A DNA stretch of 64,000 bases from RGIG1828 sp045541875. Its GTDB lineage: Bacteria > Bacillota > Clostridia > UMGS1810. The notes below the pieces were generated by a model. That model saw only the letters and a list, made by a program, of their open reading frames with translations, searched no databases and was not told where the DNA came from. A program made the translations under genes and the position numbers. Positions 50,567 to 62,700 of this stretch are shown here, in pieces. Position 1 is the stretch's first letter; every line of letters starts with the position of its first letter. The stretch covers positions 1-64,000 of the forward strand of contig JAZQJX010000074.1 of NCBI GenBank assembly GCA_045541875.1. Reading direction: 5' to 3'.

Positions 50567-52480
50567 ATGAAAAAACAAATAAAAAGACCTCTTGCCATTT
50601 TGATAATAGCAATAATGTGTTTCACAATTCAGTTTTCTACCCTTGCAGATGGCGTTATGTATGACCGTAATTTTGATGACTGTGAAACAATGACGGATTT
50701 TTCAAACACTATTAAAGCCTTTGGGGGATATTATGATACCTCATACTTTAGCATTCAATCATGGGAAGGCACCGATGACGCACATTGGGGAAAAAGCCTG
50801 AAATACACAAACGGTCCCAATAACGAACAGATATGTTTTTATAGCAAAGCAACTGCTTATGATAAGTTTGGAGTTGAGTATTCTTTCCGTATAGATTCGG
50901 CTTCAAATATATTCCATACAAACTTTCGTCAATCAAAAGACCTTTACGTTTTAAAGTTTAATACTAAACAGGAGGTTCAGATTTTCGACACCAAGGTTGA
51001 CACATATGAACTTGGAAAATGGTATGATGTAAAATGTTGGTATATTGCCAGCGATGGATATGTACGTCTCTGGTTCAAGGAAAGTTCTTCGGACGTCTGG
51101 AAAGAATATGACGGCTACCAGCCTGAAAATAATAAACCCGGTACCGGTACCACACGTTTTTCCTTTGAATTCCACAATGGTGCACAGAATGATAATGGTG
51201 CAAAATATATCGACAACGTAAAGTTCTATAATATCACAGAAGATTTTTACCCCGAACTTTCCAAATTTTCCGATGATTTTGAAGACGGAGTAAACTACGA
51301 TGGAACTGTTACAGACTATTCAAACAAATGGAAAGTTATGAACGAGAACTCCCAGACACAGATTGTTGCAGAAGAACTTGAAGGATATGATGGAAAGGTT
51401 CTTAAACTCAAAGACGTATCCCCGGAAACATCAAGAGTCAACCTTACCATAGGAAAGTATCCCTTCTCTACATTATCTTCTCCAAATGTCCGTCATAAAC
51501 TTACCTTTAAAATCGGTTCAAACTTTGACGGTGGCACAGCATCAATGTCTATGAAATTTTTGGAAGAAGGTACTTCCAACACTTCACAGATACAACTCAT
51601 TAAACTTGACAATGGCTCTATCACAATGAATGATGCAGACGGTGAAACCACATTTGGTCCCGGACTTTCAATTGAAGCCGGAAAGCTTTATGACTGTGAA
51701 TTCAAATATGATAAGAACAGTAAGGTGGCACTTCTTTCTGTTATCGACGGTGAAGGAACCGTAAGTTCAAAATTCCTTGACATGGGCCTTTTTGGCGGTA
51801 ATTTCGGACGCATTCACAGTCTGGAATTTGTAAACACCTCTGAAGGTATGAATGAGGTATATGTTGATGATTTTTATTGGGATGTTATCAGCGCCGACTT
51901 CTCTTCTGACGGATTTGAATTAAAAAGCGGCGAGGAAGACGAGGCTGACATTAATGAAACGGTTGTTTTCCCGTATTCCGAAACAGTCGCTCCAACCATA
52001 GATCCAACAGTTACAATCACCAAAGACGGCGTATCAGACAGCCCCTCTTACACACTTGAAGTAAAGGGTAATACTGTAGAGATATCCTTTTTGGAACTCG
52101 AAAAGGCATGTAACTATACCGTAGAAATTTCAGGTGTTGAAAGTATATTTGGCGACAGCAGTGAACCTGCTGCTGCCGCATTTACAACCGCAGACTATAC
52201 CGTAGAGACAAATTCTCTCACAATATCAGACGGTACAATTACAGCAAGGCTTAAAGGTGCATACAATGGCGGCCATGCTGCATACATTGTAGCTGCTGCA
52301 TATAACGATAATGATGATATGGTTGAAGTAAAACTCCTTCCTATAGAAGTTCCCTACAGAGAAGCCATGGAAAGAACCTTCTCTCCCTCATTTACAAAGG
52401 ACTACAGTTATTTTAAGGCTATGATAATCAGGGATTTCAGTTCTGCCATCAGCTATTCAGGTAGCGTATCATCAAATTGA
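50567..52480 (+). CDS. Exported beta-sandwich surface protein
   Basis: The 637-aa protein has a signal peptide (AILIIAIMCFTIQFSTLADG). Two LamG-like jelly-roll domains follow at about 30-225 and 235-455, each ending in a (Y/V)IDNVKFYN or VYVDDFYWDV strand. An SbsA-like Ig domain lies at about 465-555 (FPYSETVAPTIDPTVTITKD, CNYTVEISGVES). A C-terminal beta module ends YSYFKAMIIRDFSSAISYSG. No catalytic motif is apparent, so a carbohydrate-binding or scaffold role is likely. Spacing of 32 nt to the lyase gene indicates one operon. Confidence 0.8.
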   Translation: MKKQIKRPLAILIIAIMCFTIQFSTLADGVMYDRNFDDCETMTDFSNTIKAFGGYYDTSYFSIQSWEGTDDAHWGKSLKYTNGPNNEQICFYSKATAYDKFGVEYSFRIDSASNIFHTNFRQSKDLYVLKFNTKQEVQIFDTKVDTYELGKWYDVKCWYIASDGYVRLWFKESSSDVWKEYDGYQPENNKPGTGTTRFSFEFHNGAQNDNGAKYIDNVKFYNITEDFYPELSKFSDDFEDGVNYDGTVTDYSNKWKVMNENSQTQIVAEELEGYDGKVLKLKDVSPETSRVNLTIGKYPFSTLSSPNVRHKLTFKIGSNFDGGTASMSMKFLEEGTSNTSQIQLIKLDNGSITMNDADGETTFGPGLSIEAGKLYDCEFKYDKNSKVALLSVIDGEGTVSSKFLDMGLFGGNFGRIHSLEFVNTSEGMNEVYVDDFYWDVISADFSSDGFELKSGEEDEADINETVVFPYSETVAPTIDPTVTITKDGVSDSPSYTLEVKGNTVEISFLELEKACNYTVEISGVESIFGDSSEPAAAAFTTADYTVETNSLTISDGTITARLKGAYNGGHAAYIVAAAYNDNDDMVEVKLLPIEVPYREAMERTFSPSFTKDYSYFKAMIIRDFSSAISYSGSVSSN

Positions 52481-52518
52481 TGACATACCTGTGTTGATTT
52501 TATATAGGAGGATTGATT

Positions 52519-54240
52519 ATGAAGAAAATAATAAGCATTATATTGATGCTTGCAATGCTTCTGACCTCGTCTATGGTATTTGCTGATGACTATTCGGCAA
52601 TAAAGGAAATAGAAATATCCGGAGAACGCTTCAGTATAAAGGGTCAGAACATATCTGCAAAAGATACAGTAATAACATTCCAGGTGCTCAAAGACGGTGT
52701 TTCCTGGACAGACGTGGCAAACTTTGACCATGAGTCCGGCGATATTATTGAATACCTTGCGCATTTCGACGCTGTGGACGGTGTGGCATATGGTGAAGAC
52801 TACAGCTTCACAGCAAAACTTTATGACGGCGGTATTCCTGCATTTAGAATCCGTTTTGGTGATTCTGAAATCACCTATTACGACCCGGCATTAATGGAAA
52901 GTATAAATGGTGCCGAAACCGCAGAAGAAATGAAACAAATCATTATAGCGAATGCGGCAGTATGGGATGAATTATCACAGATTGTTGAAGCACTTACAGA
53001 TGAAGAAGAACAAGCCTTCTGGCAGATATTGCTTGATACCAAGAACACTCTTGCGTCAGCCAGTAAGTCTTTTAATCTCCCTTCAGACGTTGTAGCATAT
53101 TCTTCCGGTGTTGTCACTCTTGCACAGCTTGTTTCTGCCGGCTCACCGACAAACCTTGAAGATGTTTTCAAAAAATTCCACGACGATGGCGTTATGGATA
53201 GTATTTCCTACGACATATACGCAGGGGAGGGCAGCTTTGCGGAATATGGAATGTCCGATTCACAAAAAGACAGCTTCTTACGTTACATTTCAGGAAATGT
53301 TGACAAGTATGAATTTGTGGAAGATTTCCTTAGTGATTTCAATGAAAACGCAGTTCTATTTGCAGCAAAAGACGGTTCAAAATATTTCATAAGAGAAATA
53401 CTTGCTTCATCAGACCTTATTGACCCCGATGAAATCCCCACATATACAGATCTTTCTTCCTCGAAGAAAATAAGCGTATGTGAAAAAATCGGTGTTGCAA
53501 AGCGTTACACATCCATAGATGAAATGCTGAAAGCTGTTGAAAGCCTTGCAAAGAATGAAAAGAAAAATGCAGGTTCTTCAGACGGCGGAGGCGGTGGCGG
53601 CGGTGGTGGCGCAAGTTACAACCCCAAAGACGACTTTTTCATGGCAGTCGGCGAAGAAGATGAAGAAGAAAAGGCAAAAACAGAAGTGCTCCCCTTTAAC
53701 GATATAGCAAATGCTCTGTGGGCACACAAAGCAATCACAGCTCTTGCAGATGCAGGCATAATTAATGGTAACGGGTATGGACAGTTCAACCCCAACAATT
53801 ATGTAACCCGTGATGAATTTATAAAAATGCTTGTGCTGACTCTTGGCATAAGTTCTGACAATGCATATGCAAACTTTGATGATATTACATCTTCTGACTG
53901 GAGTTATCCCTATGTATGTGCAGCGGTTAACAAAGGTGTTGTAAATGGTATAACAGAGGCAACCTTCGGTAAAGGAAGAATAATCACCCGTGAGGAAATG
54001 GCAACCATGACACATAGAGCAATAGTAGCAATGGGTGTAAACCTCGTCGAAAAGAATACCGGAGATTTCAGCGATTCTGCTTTAATCAGCTCATGGGCAA
54101 TTGATTCTTGCAGAGCAATGTACAGAGCAGGAATAATCAATGGTATGGGAAATAATAATTTTGCTCCTTCAGAATATGTAACAAGAGCACAGGCAGCAAA
54201 AATACTTTATGAAGTAATGAACGGACAGGAGGGTATATAA
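52519..54240 (+). CDS. SLH-domain cell-surface protein A
   Basis: The 573-aa protein has a signal peptide (ISIILMLAMLLTSSMVFADD) and an N-terminal beta domain (about 25-125). A helical region (about 130-345) and a poly-Gly linker (SSDGGGGGGGGGASY) follow. Three C-terminal S-layer homology domains are recognisable by WAHKAITALADAGIINGNG, FNPNNYVTRDEF, WSYPYVCAAVNKGVVNG and FAPSEYVTRAQAA. The SLH domains would bind pyruvylated secondary wall polymer and tether it to the wall. AGGAGG precedes ATG 52519. Confidence 0.92.
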   Translation: MKKIISIILMLAMLLTSSMVFADDYSAIKEIEISGERFSIKGQNISAKDTVITFQVLKDGVSWTDVANFDHESGDIIEYLAHFDAVDGVAYGEDYSFTAKLYDGGIPAFRIRFGDSEITYYDPALMESINGAETAEEMKQIIIANAAVWDELSQIVEALTDEEEQAFWQILLDTKNTLASASKSFNLPSDVVAYSSGVVTLAQLVSAGSPTNLEDVFKKFHDDGVMDSISYDIYAGEGSFAEYGMSDSQKDSFLRYISGNVDKYEFVEDFLSDFNENAVLFAAKDGSKYFIREILASSDLIDPDEIPTYTDLSSSKKISVCEKIGVAKRYTSIDEMLKAVESLAKNEKKNAGSSDGGGGGGGGGASYNPKDDFFMAVGEEDEEEKAKTEVLPFNDIANALWAHKAITALADAGIINGNGYGQFNPNNYVTRDEFIKMLVLTLGISSDNAYANFDDITSSDWSYPYVCAAVNKGVVNGITEATFGKGRIITREEMATMTHRAIVAMGVNLVEKNTGDFSDSALISSWAIDSCRAMYRAGIINGMGNNNFAPSEYVTRAQAAKILYEVMNGQEGI

Positions 54241-54241
54241 T

Positions 54242-56884
54242 ATGAAAAGACTTCTTACATTAATATTATGTATAACTTTAGTATTGTCGTCTTTCAGTTT
54301 TGTATCCTCTGCAGATTCGGCAGATGACAGTTATAGTGCAAACGCAATAGATGTAGTATCCAAATTAGGTCTGATGGATAAAGGTCTTACACTTTCACCC
54401 GGAGCCACGATGACACGTGGTGACGTGATAGAGACTGTTATCAACCTTTGCGGTGTTGATGTTACAGGCGGTAAATCTGTGTTTTCAGACCTTGAACCGG
54501 AACATGTACATCACGATGCAATTATGACAGCCCACAGTATGGGACTTGTAAACGGATTTTCCGACGGTACGGTACGTCCCGACGACCCGGCACTTGTATC
54601 TCATACTATGCAGCTCATATACTACGCTTTGGGTTATAAAGAGTATGGTAGTCTTACCAGAGCAGTAGAAAAAGCAAATGTAGGTACATTAAGCGATTTA
54701 TATTCCACAAAAGAAATTACAGCCGCAAAATTTGCTGACCTTATGGTACAGGCGGGCGAAAGCCATCCTCTTGAGGTTCGTATAGTTTCCAAGGAGAATG
54801 GTGATAGAACATCTGAATTCTACAATTCCAAACAAACGGTTTTAGAGAAATACTATGACATTTCAAGAGTTGAAGGCATAGTCACTTCAGCCGGCGGAAT
54901 GAATCTTGACCCCGAAAGAAACTATAAATCAGACAAGGTAGTAATCGGAGAAGAGATTCTTAAGGTAGACAAAGTAAAAGCAGATGCATTCTTCGGTCAG
55001 AACGTAGTTGCATACTACCGCCAGTATAAGGATCTCACAGACAAACGTCTCGTATGTCTGTATTCCTACAATAATAATGTTACCGAAATCACTCCCGACA
55101 CATATGACGGATATTCTGACGGGAAAATTTATTATAAAGTCGGAGATCAGAAATATGACGATATCAAAATAAGTTTTTCAGTAGTTGATATGTTTGTCAA
55201 CAATGTTATGGTGAAAAACCCTAAAGAAAGTTATTTTGATATAGACAGCGGTAAAATCACTCTTATAGATAACAATAAAGACAGAAAATTTGATGTTATA
55301 ATAATTGTTGAATATGAAACCTATGTTGTAGACTTTATCAACAAGGATCACAATGCAATTTTCGGTAAATATAACGACTTAGCAATTTTCCTTGATAATT
55401 ATGAAGATGTAAGCATTGTTGCAGAAAACGGAGATGTAATATATATTGAAGAATTGTCTGCAAACGACGTTCTTTCTGTCGTTAAAGCCGCAGACGGCAG
55501 CAGCATTTCGATAGTATATGCTCTTTCGGAGGTTAACGGAACCATAGAAGCAACCAGTGAAGAAAATAACAACCTGTATGTTACAATTGACGGTAAGGAA
55601 TATAAAGTAACCACCGACTGCAATAAAAACGAGGGAACACTTTTCACAGTCGGCAGAACAGGAGTATTCCCGTTAAATGCCACAGGTGAGATTTCAACAT
55701 ATATTCCTCCCGGCAAGCTTGCCAGCGTTGGATATCTTATAAAAGCAAAGCAGTCAACGGGTCTTAACGAAAAAGTTTCAGTAAAGATGTTGACCGAGAG
55801 CGGCGATATTGTAATATATGAACTTGGCGAAAAGGTTAATATAGACGGGGAAGTTTGTGATTCCAAAGAAGCATTGGATCTTCATGATGTTCTTGTGTCC
55901 TACACAGCAAATGAGGAAGGAATCTTAAAGACCATAGATACCCCTTGCAAACCCGTAATAGTTCAGGAGGGCGAAGAGACAAAAACCAGATATGAAGGTC
56001 TGGGAGAAGATGAAAGTTACCTCAACTCGTTCCAGATGTATTATGACGGTTATGAAAAAGGTGAAGAACTCAAATATAAATCATCTTCGGCTATGTTCGA
56101 AGGCAAAATTGCACTTGATACAAATAATGTTGTATTCGTAATACCACAGGGCGATGATGTTTCAGATCGTGATTATAAGGTATATACCGCAAAGCAGTAT
56201 TTCACAAATGACTCCAAACACACCGTCAAGGCATATAAAATGGAGGACAAAAAACTTACAGCCATAGCAGCCCTTGTATATACAAAAGTTACAGATGCAA
56301 ATGAATCTGTACCCGGCGATACAGCTCCTGTATTTGTAGAAAAGGCAACAAAAGTTTTTGATGCAGAAGGCTATAGCACCACGAAAATTGTGGGATATCT
56401 CGGCACAAGCAAAATGGAATTCTATCTTCCCGATGAGCTTGGAGATGTAATCAACCACACAATCCGTGGCGGTGACATCATAAAGATAAGCTATAATAAA
56501 GAAAATGTCATCAAGGGTATTGAAATACTGTATAGCTATGCACAGCGTAGCCTGATTGGAGCTAATCCAAACGTTGAAGATCTGACAGCAATATTCCGTG
56601 TTATCAATGCAAATGTTTATCGCAAAGTTGATAATATGATAGTCACAACAACCCAGGAACTTGTACCCGGAGTATCATACGAAGGTAAAGAACTGGAATA
56701 TGAAGAACTCCATAAAGTAAGTGCGTATAAATGCATACTCAAGTATGACGAGAGAACAGAAACCATATCAAGAGTAGGTGTGAATGACCTCATTGCATTT
56801 GAAAATACAGGTTCTGTTTGCTCCGAAGTTGTTATTTATGACAGATACGCAGATCCGGTATATATGTACTTATTCAATAAGTAA
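54242..56884 (+). CDS. SLH-domain cell-surface protein B
   Basis: The 880-aa protein has a signal peptide (LLTLILCITLVLSSFSFVSS) and two N-terminal SLH domains at about 30-135 (VVSKLGLMDKGLTLSPGATM, AHSMGLVNGFSDGTVRPDDP). A long beta-rich region of about 740 residues without a recognised catalytic motif follows. SLH at the N-terminus and a large exposed region suggest an S-layer or anchoring scaffold. It starts one base after the stop of SLH protein A, so translation is probably coupled. Confidence 0.88.
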   Translation: MKRLLTLILCITLVLSSFSFVSSADSADDSYSANAIDVVSKLGLMDKGLTLSPGATMTRGDVIETVINLCGVDVTGGKSVFSDLEPEHVHHDAIMTAHSMGLVNGFSDGTVRPDDPALVSHTMQLIYYALGYKEYGSLTRAVEKANVGTLSDLYSTKEITAAKFADLMVQAGESHPLEVRIVSKENGDRTSEFYNSKQTVLEKYYDISRVEGIVTSAGGMNLDPERNYKSDKVVIGEEILKVDKVKADAFFGQNVVAYYRQYKDLTDKRLVCLYSYNNNVTEITPDTYDGYSDGKIYYKVGDQKYDDIKISFSVVDMFVNNVMVKNPKESYFDIDSGKITLIDNNKDRKFDVIIIVEYETYVVDFINKDHNAIFGKYNDLAIFLDNYEDVSIVAENGDVIYIEELSANDVLSVVKAADGSSISIVYALSEVNGTIEATSEENNNLYVTIDGKEYKVTTDCNKNEGTLFTVGRTGVFPLNATGEISTYIPPGKLASVGYLIKAKQSTGLNEKVSVKMLTESGDIVIYELGEKVNIDGEVCDSKEALDLHDVLVSYTANEEGILKTIDTPCKPVIVQEGEETKTRYEGLGEDESYLNSFQMYYDGYEKGEELKYKSSSAMFEGKIALDTNNVVFVIPQGDDVSDRDYKVYTAKQYFTNDSKHTVKAYKMEDKKLTAIAALVYTKVTDANESVPGDTAPVFVEKATKVFDAEGYSTTKIVGYLGTSKMEFYLPDELGDVINHTIRGGDIIKISYNKENVIKGIEILYSYAQRSLIGANPNVEDLTAIFRVINANVYRKVDNMIVTTTQELVPGVSYEGKELEYEELHKVSAYKCILKYDERTETISRVGVNDLIAFENTGSVCSEVVIYDRYADPVYMYLFNK

Positions 56885-56965
56885 TTATTATTACCTTAAA
56901 CTGTTTTTCCGGCTTTGATGCCTGAAAATAAAAAATACCCATATTTTCAAAAGGAGGAATTTAAG

Positions 56966-59641
56966 ATGAAAAAATTTTTATCAATGCTTCTTGCAGTGAC
57001 AATGATTGCAACAATGTTTGCAGGCTTCACTGTTTGGGCGGACGAAGCGGTTGTAAAAAACTTTATCGATACCGATATTGATAATGTTAAATCCTATATT
57101 TCCAACGGATATACAACCGTCGATGATGCTACATTAAATTCAAAGGTAGCAAAGTATGAAATCCCGGTAGGAACAGGAAGTTCAACCTCCAGATATCAAC
57201 CCACAGATGAAGGCTTTATCAAAGGCACAACCCTTGGTTCAGCCGGTGTTCTCTGGGGCGAAATGAGCATCAAATATGAAGATGCTTTCACAAGAGTTGG
57301 CTGGGAACACAGCCAGGCATCACCTCCGGTATGGATTAATGATGACGGTAGTGTCATGACAGGCGGATATAATATTCATACAAGATCTGCATCTGAACCC
57401 GGCTCAGACACAGGCTATGACCTTGAACTCGGCAAATGGTATCACATAGTATCGGCTCTTGATTATACATCAAACACCAACGGTACTATCACCATCTGGG
57501 TTAACGGTAAAAAGATCGTAGACGCAGCAGCTGCCTATACCCGTCTTACCGGAAGTAAGGGTTTAAATTATGTTGACTTCAGATATGTTCAGGCTTTATA
57601 TACTGCATCCACAGTATATATAGACAATTATCGTGCATATACAACAGCAGCCATAGATTCTCACCCCGAAAATTCTGCTGTGTCAGATGAAAACTCATCC
57701 GATGGAATCGGTCTTGTGGCAGGCTACATTACCGGTGCTGAAAACGCAACCGTTACAACTGTTAAAGGTGCACTTACAAACGGCGACAAACTTGCATTTG
57801 TAAAAGACGGAACAGTTCTTGGTGCAGAGGAAAATGTTCTTGGTGCTGAAGTTTATGCTCCTTATGCAAACGGCAAGGGCTTCAGAACATATGTAATCGC
57901 AACAGAAGATACTCAGCTTATTACAAAAAAATATGTTGATATAAACTTTGACAACTGGACATCTTATACCACCAACAAAAATATTGACGGTTCAACTGTT
58001 GCAAATTCCTGGACATGGAACGATACTGTTACATTGGACACCGATGCTGCAAAAGAGAATAAGTCATGGAAGCTTACAATGCCCGGAGGAGATAGATTCT
58101 CAGATAAACATTACAGTTATGTAAGAACCGAACAAGAGAATTTGGAGGATAAAACATTTGATAGCAAATATGTTTACTGGACCGAAGTTTCTCTCAAATT
58201 TGATGGTCAGTTCACATCTGTAGGCTGGGAACACAATTCGGCTGTGGCTCCTCTTGTAGTAGATGCTAACGGACATCTCAAACAATTTGTGAAGCAGGGA
58301 TATAATGACGCCAATTCAATGATATCAGGTAAAGATCTTAATTACCATCTTGAACTTGGAAAATGGTATCACATAGTAGTGGCTCTTGACTTCAGAAATG
58401 ATACCGGAAGTGGGGCACCCATGTATATTTGGGTAAACGGCAAGGATATTAGTAACAACGAAAACAAAGATACAGCCTTGAAAACAGGCGCCAGAGTGAG
58501 ATATGTCGATCTTTGGTTTGATAAACCCACAACAGGTTCTTCAACAGTATGGGTTGATAACTATAAATTTTATACTACAACAGATTTAGACAATCATGCT
58601 GCAAGCAATTTTAATATTAATGTAGCAGATGCTGATACATCCGACAGTATAACTCTGTACGAAAAGGCTGTCACCGTACTTTCAGGTGCAACAGTTGGAG
58701 CCGTTAAAGCCGGCATTACCACAGACAATACAACTAATACTGTTTTTGTAAAAGACGGAGTAGCATTGGGAGATAACGATTCGGCTGTCGGTTCAGTTAT
58801 GACAGTTAATTCGTCAAACGGTATTGGCTTTAAGCAGTATGATGTAATTGACCATCTTCCTGCAGAAGATATAATTCCCGGTCACGTAAAATCAATCACC
58901 GCATCTTTGCCCGAAATGAACGGCTCACATCCCGTATCAAAAATGATTGATGATTCAATAGAAGGGGATAATCTTTATAAGGCAAGTAAAAAATATGATG
59001 ATCAGCCTCTCAAAGTTCAGATTACACTCGATGGAGTGTACGAAATCGAAAAACTTTCCATTTATGAAAGATTTGTCGTAGATTATGGTACATTTGTATC
59101 TGCATATCTTGGTAAGAACGGTGTGTTCACACAGGTTGCCGATAATGTTGATCTCAGAGCACACCTGCTGTCTGGAATTAGTTTGGGTACTGCTACTTTA
59201 ACTTCTGTTAATATTCCGGATACAATTGATGATAAAGAGGCAGACACAATTCTCCTTGTCTTCACAGGTGAGCGTCCTGAAACAGAAACCAACTATCAGA
59301 TATATGAAATTGAAGCATATGGCTATAAGACAGGAGACGTTGCAGACACAAGCTTTGTTCCTGAATATTTCTACTGGTCTGCAACTGGTGATGTTGTTGT
59401 AAGCTTAATGAATGCCTCCGATGAGCCTGTTGAAGGACAGATTTTTGTTGCAGCATACTCGGGCGACATGTTTATGGCAATCACAACTCCTCAACCGGTA
59501 AGTGCTGAAAAAGGTATAACTCAGTATACTATACCTGCATCAGATATAAAAGCCGACGGATACACATATAAAGCCTTTATCTGGGATGATATTGACAGTT
59601 TGAAGCCTCTGCCACTTGTAGGTGCGGCAACTATTGCATAA
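56966..59641 (+). CDS. Exported protein with two LamG-like repeats and a discoidin-like module
   Basis: The 891-aa protein has a signal peptide (FLSMLLAVTMIATMFAGFTV). Two homologous units (about 30-300 and 325-625) each contain a jelly-roll domain with LELGKWYHIV, IWVNGK and (Y/V)DNY(R/K)(A/F)YTT. A discoidin-like module spans about 645-790 (KMIDDSIEGDNLYKASKKYD, ending YQIYEIEAYGYK). The C-terminal module ends YKAFIWDDIDSLKPLP. The same LamG-like and discoidin-like modules recur in the next gene. No catalytic motif is seen. AAAGGAGG precedes ATG 56966. Confidence 0.85.
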   Translation: MKKFLSMLLAVTMIATMFAGFTVWADEAVVKNFIDTDIDNVKSYISNGYTTVDDATLNSKVAKYEIPVGTGSSTSRYQPTDEGFIKGTTLGSAGVLWGEMSIKYEDAFTRVGWEHSQASPPVWINDDGSVMTGGYNIHTRSASEPGSDTGYDLELGKWYHIVSALDYTSNTNGTITIWVNGKKIVDAAAAYTRLTGSKGLNYVDFRYVQALYTASTVYIDNYRAYTTAAIDSHPENSAVSDENSSDGIGLVAGYITGAENATVTTVKGALTNGDKLAFVKDGTVLGAEENVLGAEVYAPYANGKGFRTYVIATEDTQLITKKYVDINFDNWTSYTTNKNIDGSTVANSWTWNDTVTLDTDAAKENKSWKLTMPGGDRFSDKHYSYVRTEQENLEDKTFDSKYVYWTEVSLKFDGQFTSVGWEHNSAVAPLVVDANGHLKQFVKQGYNDANSMISGKDLNYHLELGKWYHIVVALDFRNDTGSGAPMYIWVNGKDISNNENKDTALKTGARVRYVDLWFDKPTTGSSTVWVDNYKFYTTTDLDNHAASNFNINVADADTSDSITLYEKAVTVLSGATVGAVKAGITTDNTTNTVFVKDGVALGDNDSAVGSVMTVNSSNGIGFKQYDVIDHLPAEDIIPGHVKSITASLPEMNGSHPVSKMIDDSIEGDNLYKASKKYDDQPLKVQITLDGVYEIEKLSIYERFVVDYGTFVSAYLGKNGVFTQVADNVDLRAHLLSGISLGTATLTSVNIPDTIDDKEADTILLVFTGERPETETNYQIYEIEAYGYKTGDVADTSFVPEYFYWSATGDVVVSLMNASDEPVEGQIFVAAYSGDMFMAITTPQPVSAEKGITQYTIPASDIKADGYTYKAFIWDDIDSLKPLPLVGAATIA

Positions 59642-59671
59642 TAATTTTTAAAAATTAATAAAAACAACAAT

Positions 59672-59699
59672 CTATGCCTGGGATTTATCCCGGGCATAG
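59672..59699. repeat. Intergenic hairpin inside the surface operon
   Basis: Arms CTATGCCtGGG and CCCgGGCATAG form a strong stem without a T-run after it. It may be an mRNA processing or stability element rather than a terminator. Confidence 0.55.
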
Positions 59700-59720
59700 A
59701 GCAAATTAGGGGTGGTTATT

Positions 59721-62700
59721 TTGAAAAACAAGACTTTGATAATTATTCTTATATTTGCACTGTTATCGTCTTTGGTAACATTTTCAAATGCCGCTGAAGC
59801 TATCGAAAGCAGTACAAACATACTTGTATATGATGGTGTGGTTTCTTCCATAACCACCTCTATCCCTACAAGGGATGCAACCATTCACCCTGCCGAAAAA
59901 ATGATAGACGGCTCACTTACAGGTGATAATTATTTCAAAACACACAATTTGAAAGACAGAACAGATGACCTTGTAATAACCATAAATCTTTCTGATGTTC
60001 ATTCTATTGGTTCTGTGGGCGTATATGAAAGATTTGCGACAACCAACTGTTCAGATTCTGTGAAAATACAGGTTGGAACATCCTCATCTCTTGCCACTGT
60101 AATTTCAGGCGGCTCTCTCAAATCCGGAGGAAACGGTGCTGCAGTAAGGAATCATTATGTTTTTGACAAAGCATATCAGGGCGATACAATTGTTATAACC
60201 TTTTCCGGCGGTAAAGGCGGAAAGGATGAAATTTATTCCCAGTATGAAATCTATGAGATTGAAGCCTATGAGAACTTGAAAATTGAGGGCAATATTCTTG
60301 CCTCACACACAAAGGATATCACAGCCTCCATAAAAATGAGTCACCCAACCATTCATCCTCCATCAAAAATGGTTGACGGTTCCTTTTCCGGAGACGATTA
60401 TTATAAATCCATAAATTCATCAGATGATAATACAGACCTTGTTGTAACAATAAAGCTTGACAAAATATGCCTTATCGGTCAGATTAAGGTGTTTGAAAGA
60501 TACATTGCGTCATACGGCGTGTGTTCCGATTCCGTCACAATAAAAATTGGTGTGGGAACTAATATGACCACAGCCGTTTCAGACGGTGCTTTGAGCACAG
60601 GACGTTCATACTCTGCAGTGGAAAGTGTCTTCAATATAATTCCGAGAGCATATGGTGATACGATAGAAATCACCTTCGAAGGAACAGAAGATCGCGGCAC
60701 ATCGGGCGAATGTACATATCAGATATTCGAGATTGAGGCATATTCTGATACGGAATCCGAATTATATATGTGCAAGAACTCTCCGCGGGCAAGAGTCAAC
60801 GGATATGTACGCCACATTGACGAGACGAATGCTGATGTAGTGCCGGAGATTGTAGATTCCACGTTCATGGCACCTGCCTCTTTCCTGGCAGATTCCCTAA
60901 ATCTTGAGTTTTCAGGCGGCCCCCATGAGGCGAAAATATCGGACACAAATAAATCCGTTACCTTCACTTCAGGCAGCAGCACATGTTCATCTTCTTCGGG
61001 AAGTATGATAATGTCAGCAGTACCATATACCAAACACGGACTTCTGTATGTCCCTGCCTATGCACTTTGCGATGCGATGGGCATTAAATACGAAAGTGAT
61101 GACTGCGGACTTTTCCTGGCGGGAGATTTTGCTGTGATTGACTGGAATAATCTTGATCAGTTTACGTTAATTACAGAAAAACTCCGTGATGTTGTATACG
61201 GTGAAAATCCCCTTCCATCAGATGTGATTGAAAGGCTTAAAGTGCAAAACCCCGATAATCAACACCCCAGGCTTCTTATTCCTCAGGGGATGTCTGTAAA
61301 AAATCTTCGTACGAGAATTCAGTACGAGCCATACAAAACCTGGTCAGAAGAAATTATTGCCAGAGCAGATTCCTACATTTTGGATAAAGAGAAAAAAACC
61401 TTTGAATATGTTATCCCCGATGGTATAAGACTTTTGAATGTCAGCGAAAGAGCTATGAAATATATCGGAGATATTGCCTTTGCATATCTTATAACAGGGG
61501 ATACCCACTATGCCGATGAGGCAATAGATATAATGATGACGGTATGTGCCTTCCCCGATTGGAACCCAAAGCATTTCCTTGACGTAGGAAAAATGTCTGC
61601 GGCAGTTGCTCTTGGCTATGACTGGTGCTATGACCGTCTGACTCCGTCCCAGAAGGAAACTGCAAAGAATACTCTCATAAATTATGCTCTCAGACCCGTT
61701 ATGGAAGACTATAATGAACTTCCCAGAAACAGGACCTACTATTGGAGCAGTTCCGAAACCTCTGCATACCCCAACAACTGGATTGCGGTATGTGCAGGGG
61801 GTACAACCATGGCGGCTCTTGCTATTGGCGATGAGGAGCTTGGAGACTTTGCCGAGGCAGGAAACGTAATTACCGAAGGTATGGATCGTCTCAAAGACCT
61901 TTTAGATACATATCTTCCCGATGGCGGATTTCTTGACGGCACAACCTATTGGAGATTTGCAATGGAATATATAGGCTATCATGTAGGGTCTATGCGTTCT
62001 GCTCTTGGCACTGACTATAATATATCAAATGCGCCGGGGCTTCATATCACATTTGAATGGATAGAAAAGCTTACAGGACCCACAGGTCCATTCAATTTTG
62101 ATACAAGCGATGACGAATATGTTGATTCTCCTGAATTTATTCTTTTCGGAGAAATAACAGATAATCCCGCATATATAGACTTTCGTGTAAATCAGCAGAT
62201 AAACAATGAAGGAATTGCTCCCCACTATAAAGATATACTGTGGTATGATAATACTGTAGATCACGAAAACAAAAAACTGCCTTTGGATTTTAATTCCAGA
62301 GGCGCAACCAATGTCTATGTCACCGGGGCAGGATATGACGAGGATGATGCCTGGGCTGCAATGTATGCCGGCTATCGTAAAAAAGCGGTAAAAGCAATGC
62401 AGGATTTTGACGGAACCTTTGTTTTTGATATGATGGGCACCCGCTGGGCGCTTGACTATGGCGGTGAGAAACAGACCTACTACAATACGGGCTATTCCTT
62501 CACCGACTATTACATCTGCCGTGCAGAGGGTCACAACACCATAATTCTTACAGAGGGTGATGAACACGATCACGACCCCTATGCCTGCGGCAGGCTTGAA
62601 CGAACCGAAAGCAATGACCGTAGCTCCTTTGCGGTTTATGACCTTACTGACCAGTTGGACGACAAGGGCGCTTCTCTTTGGCGCCGTGGTATGATGATGG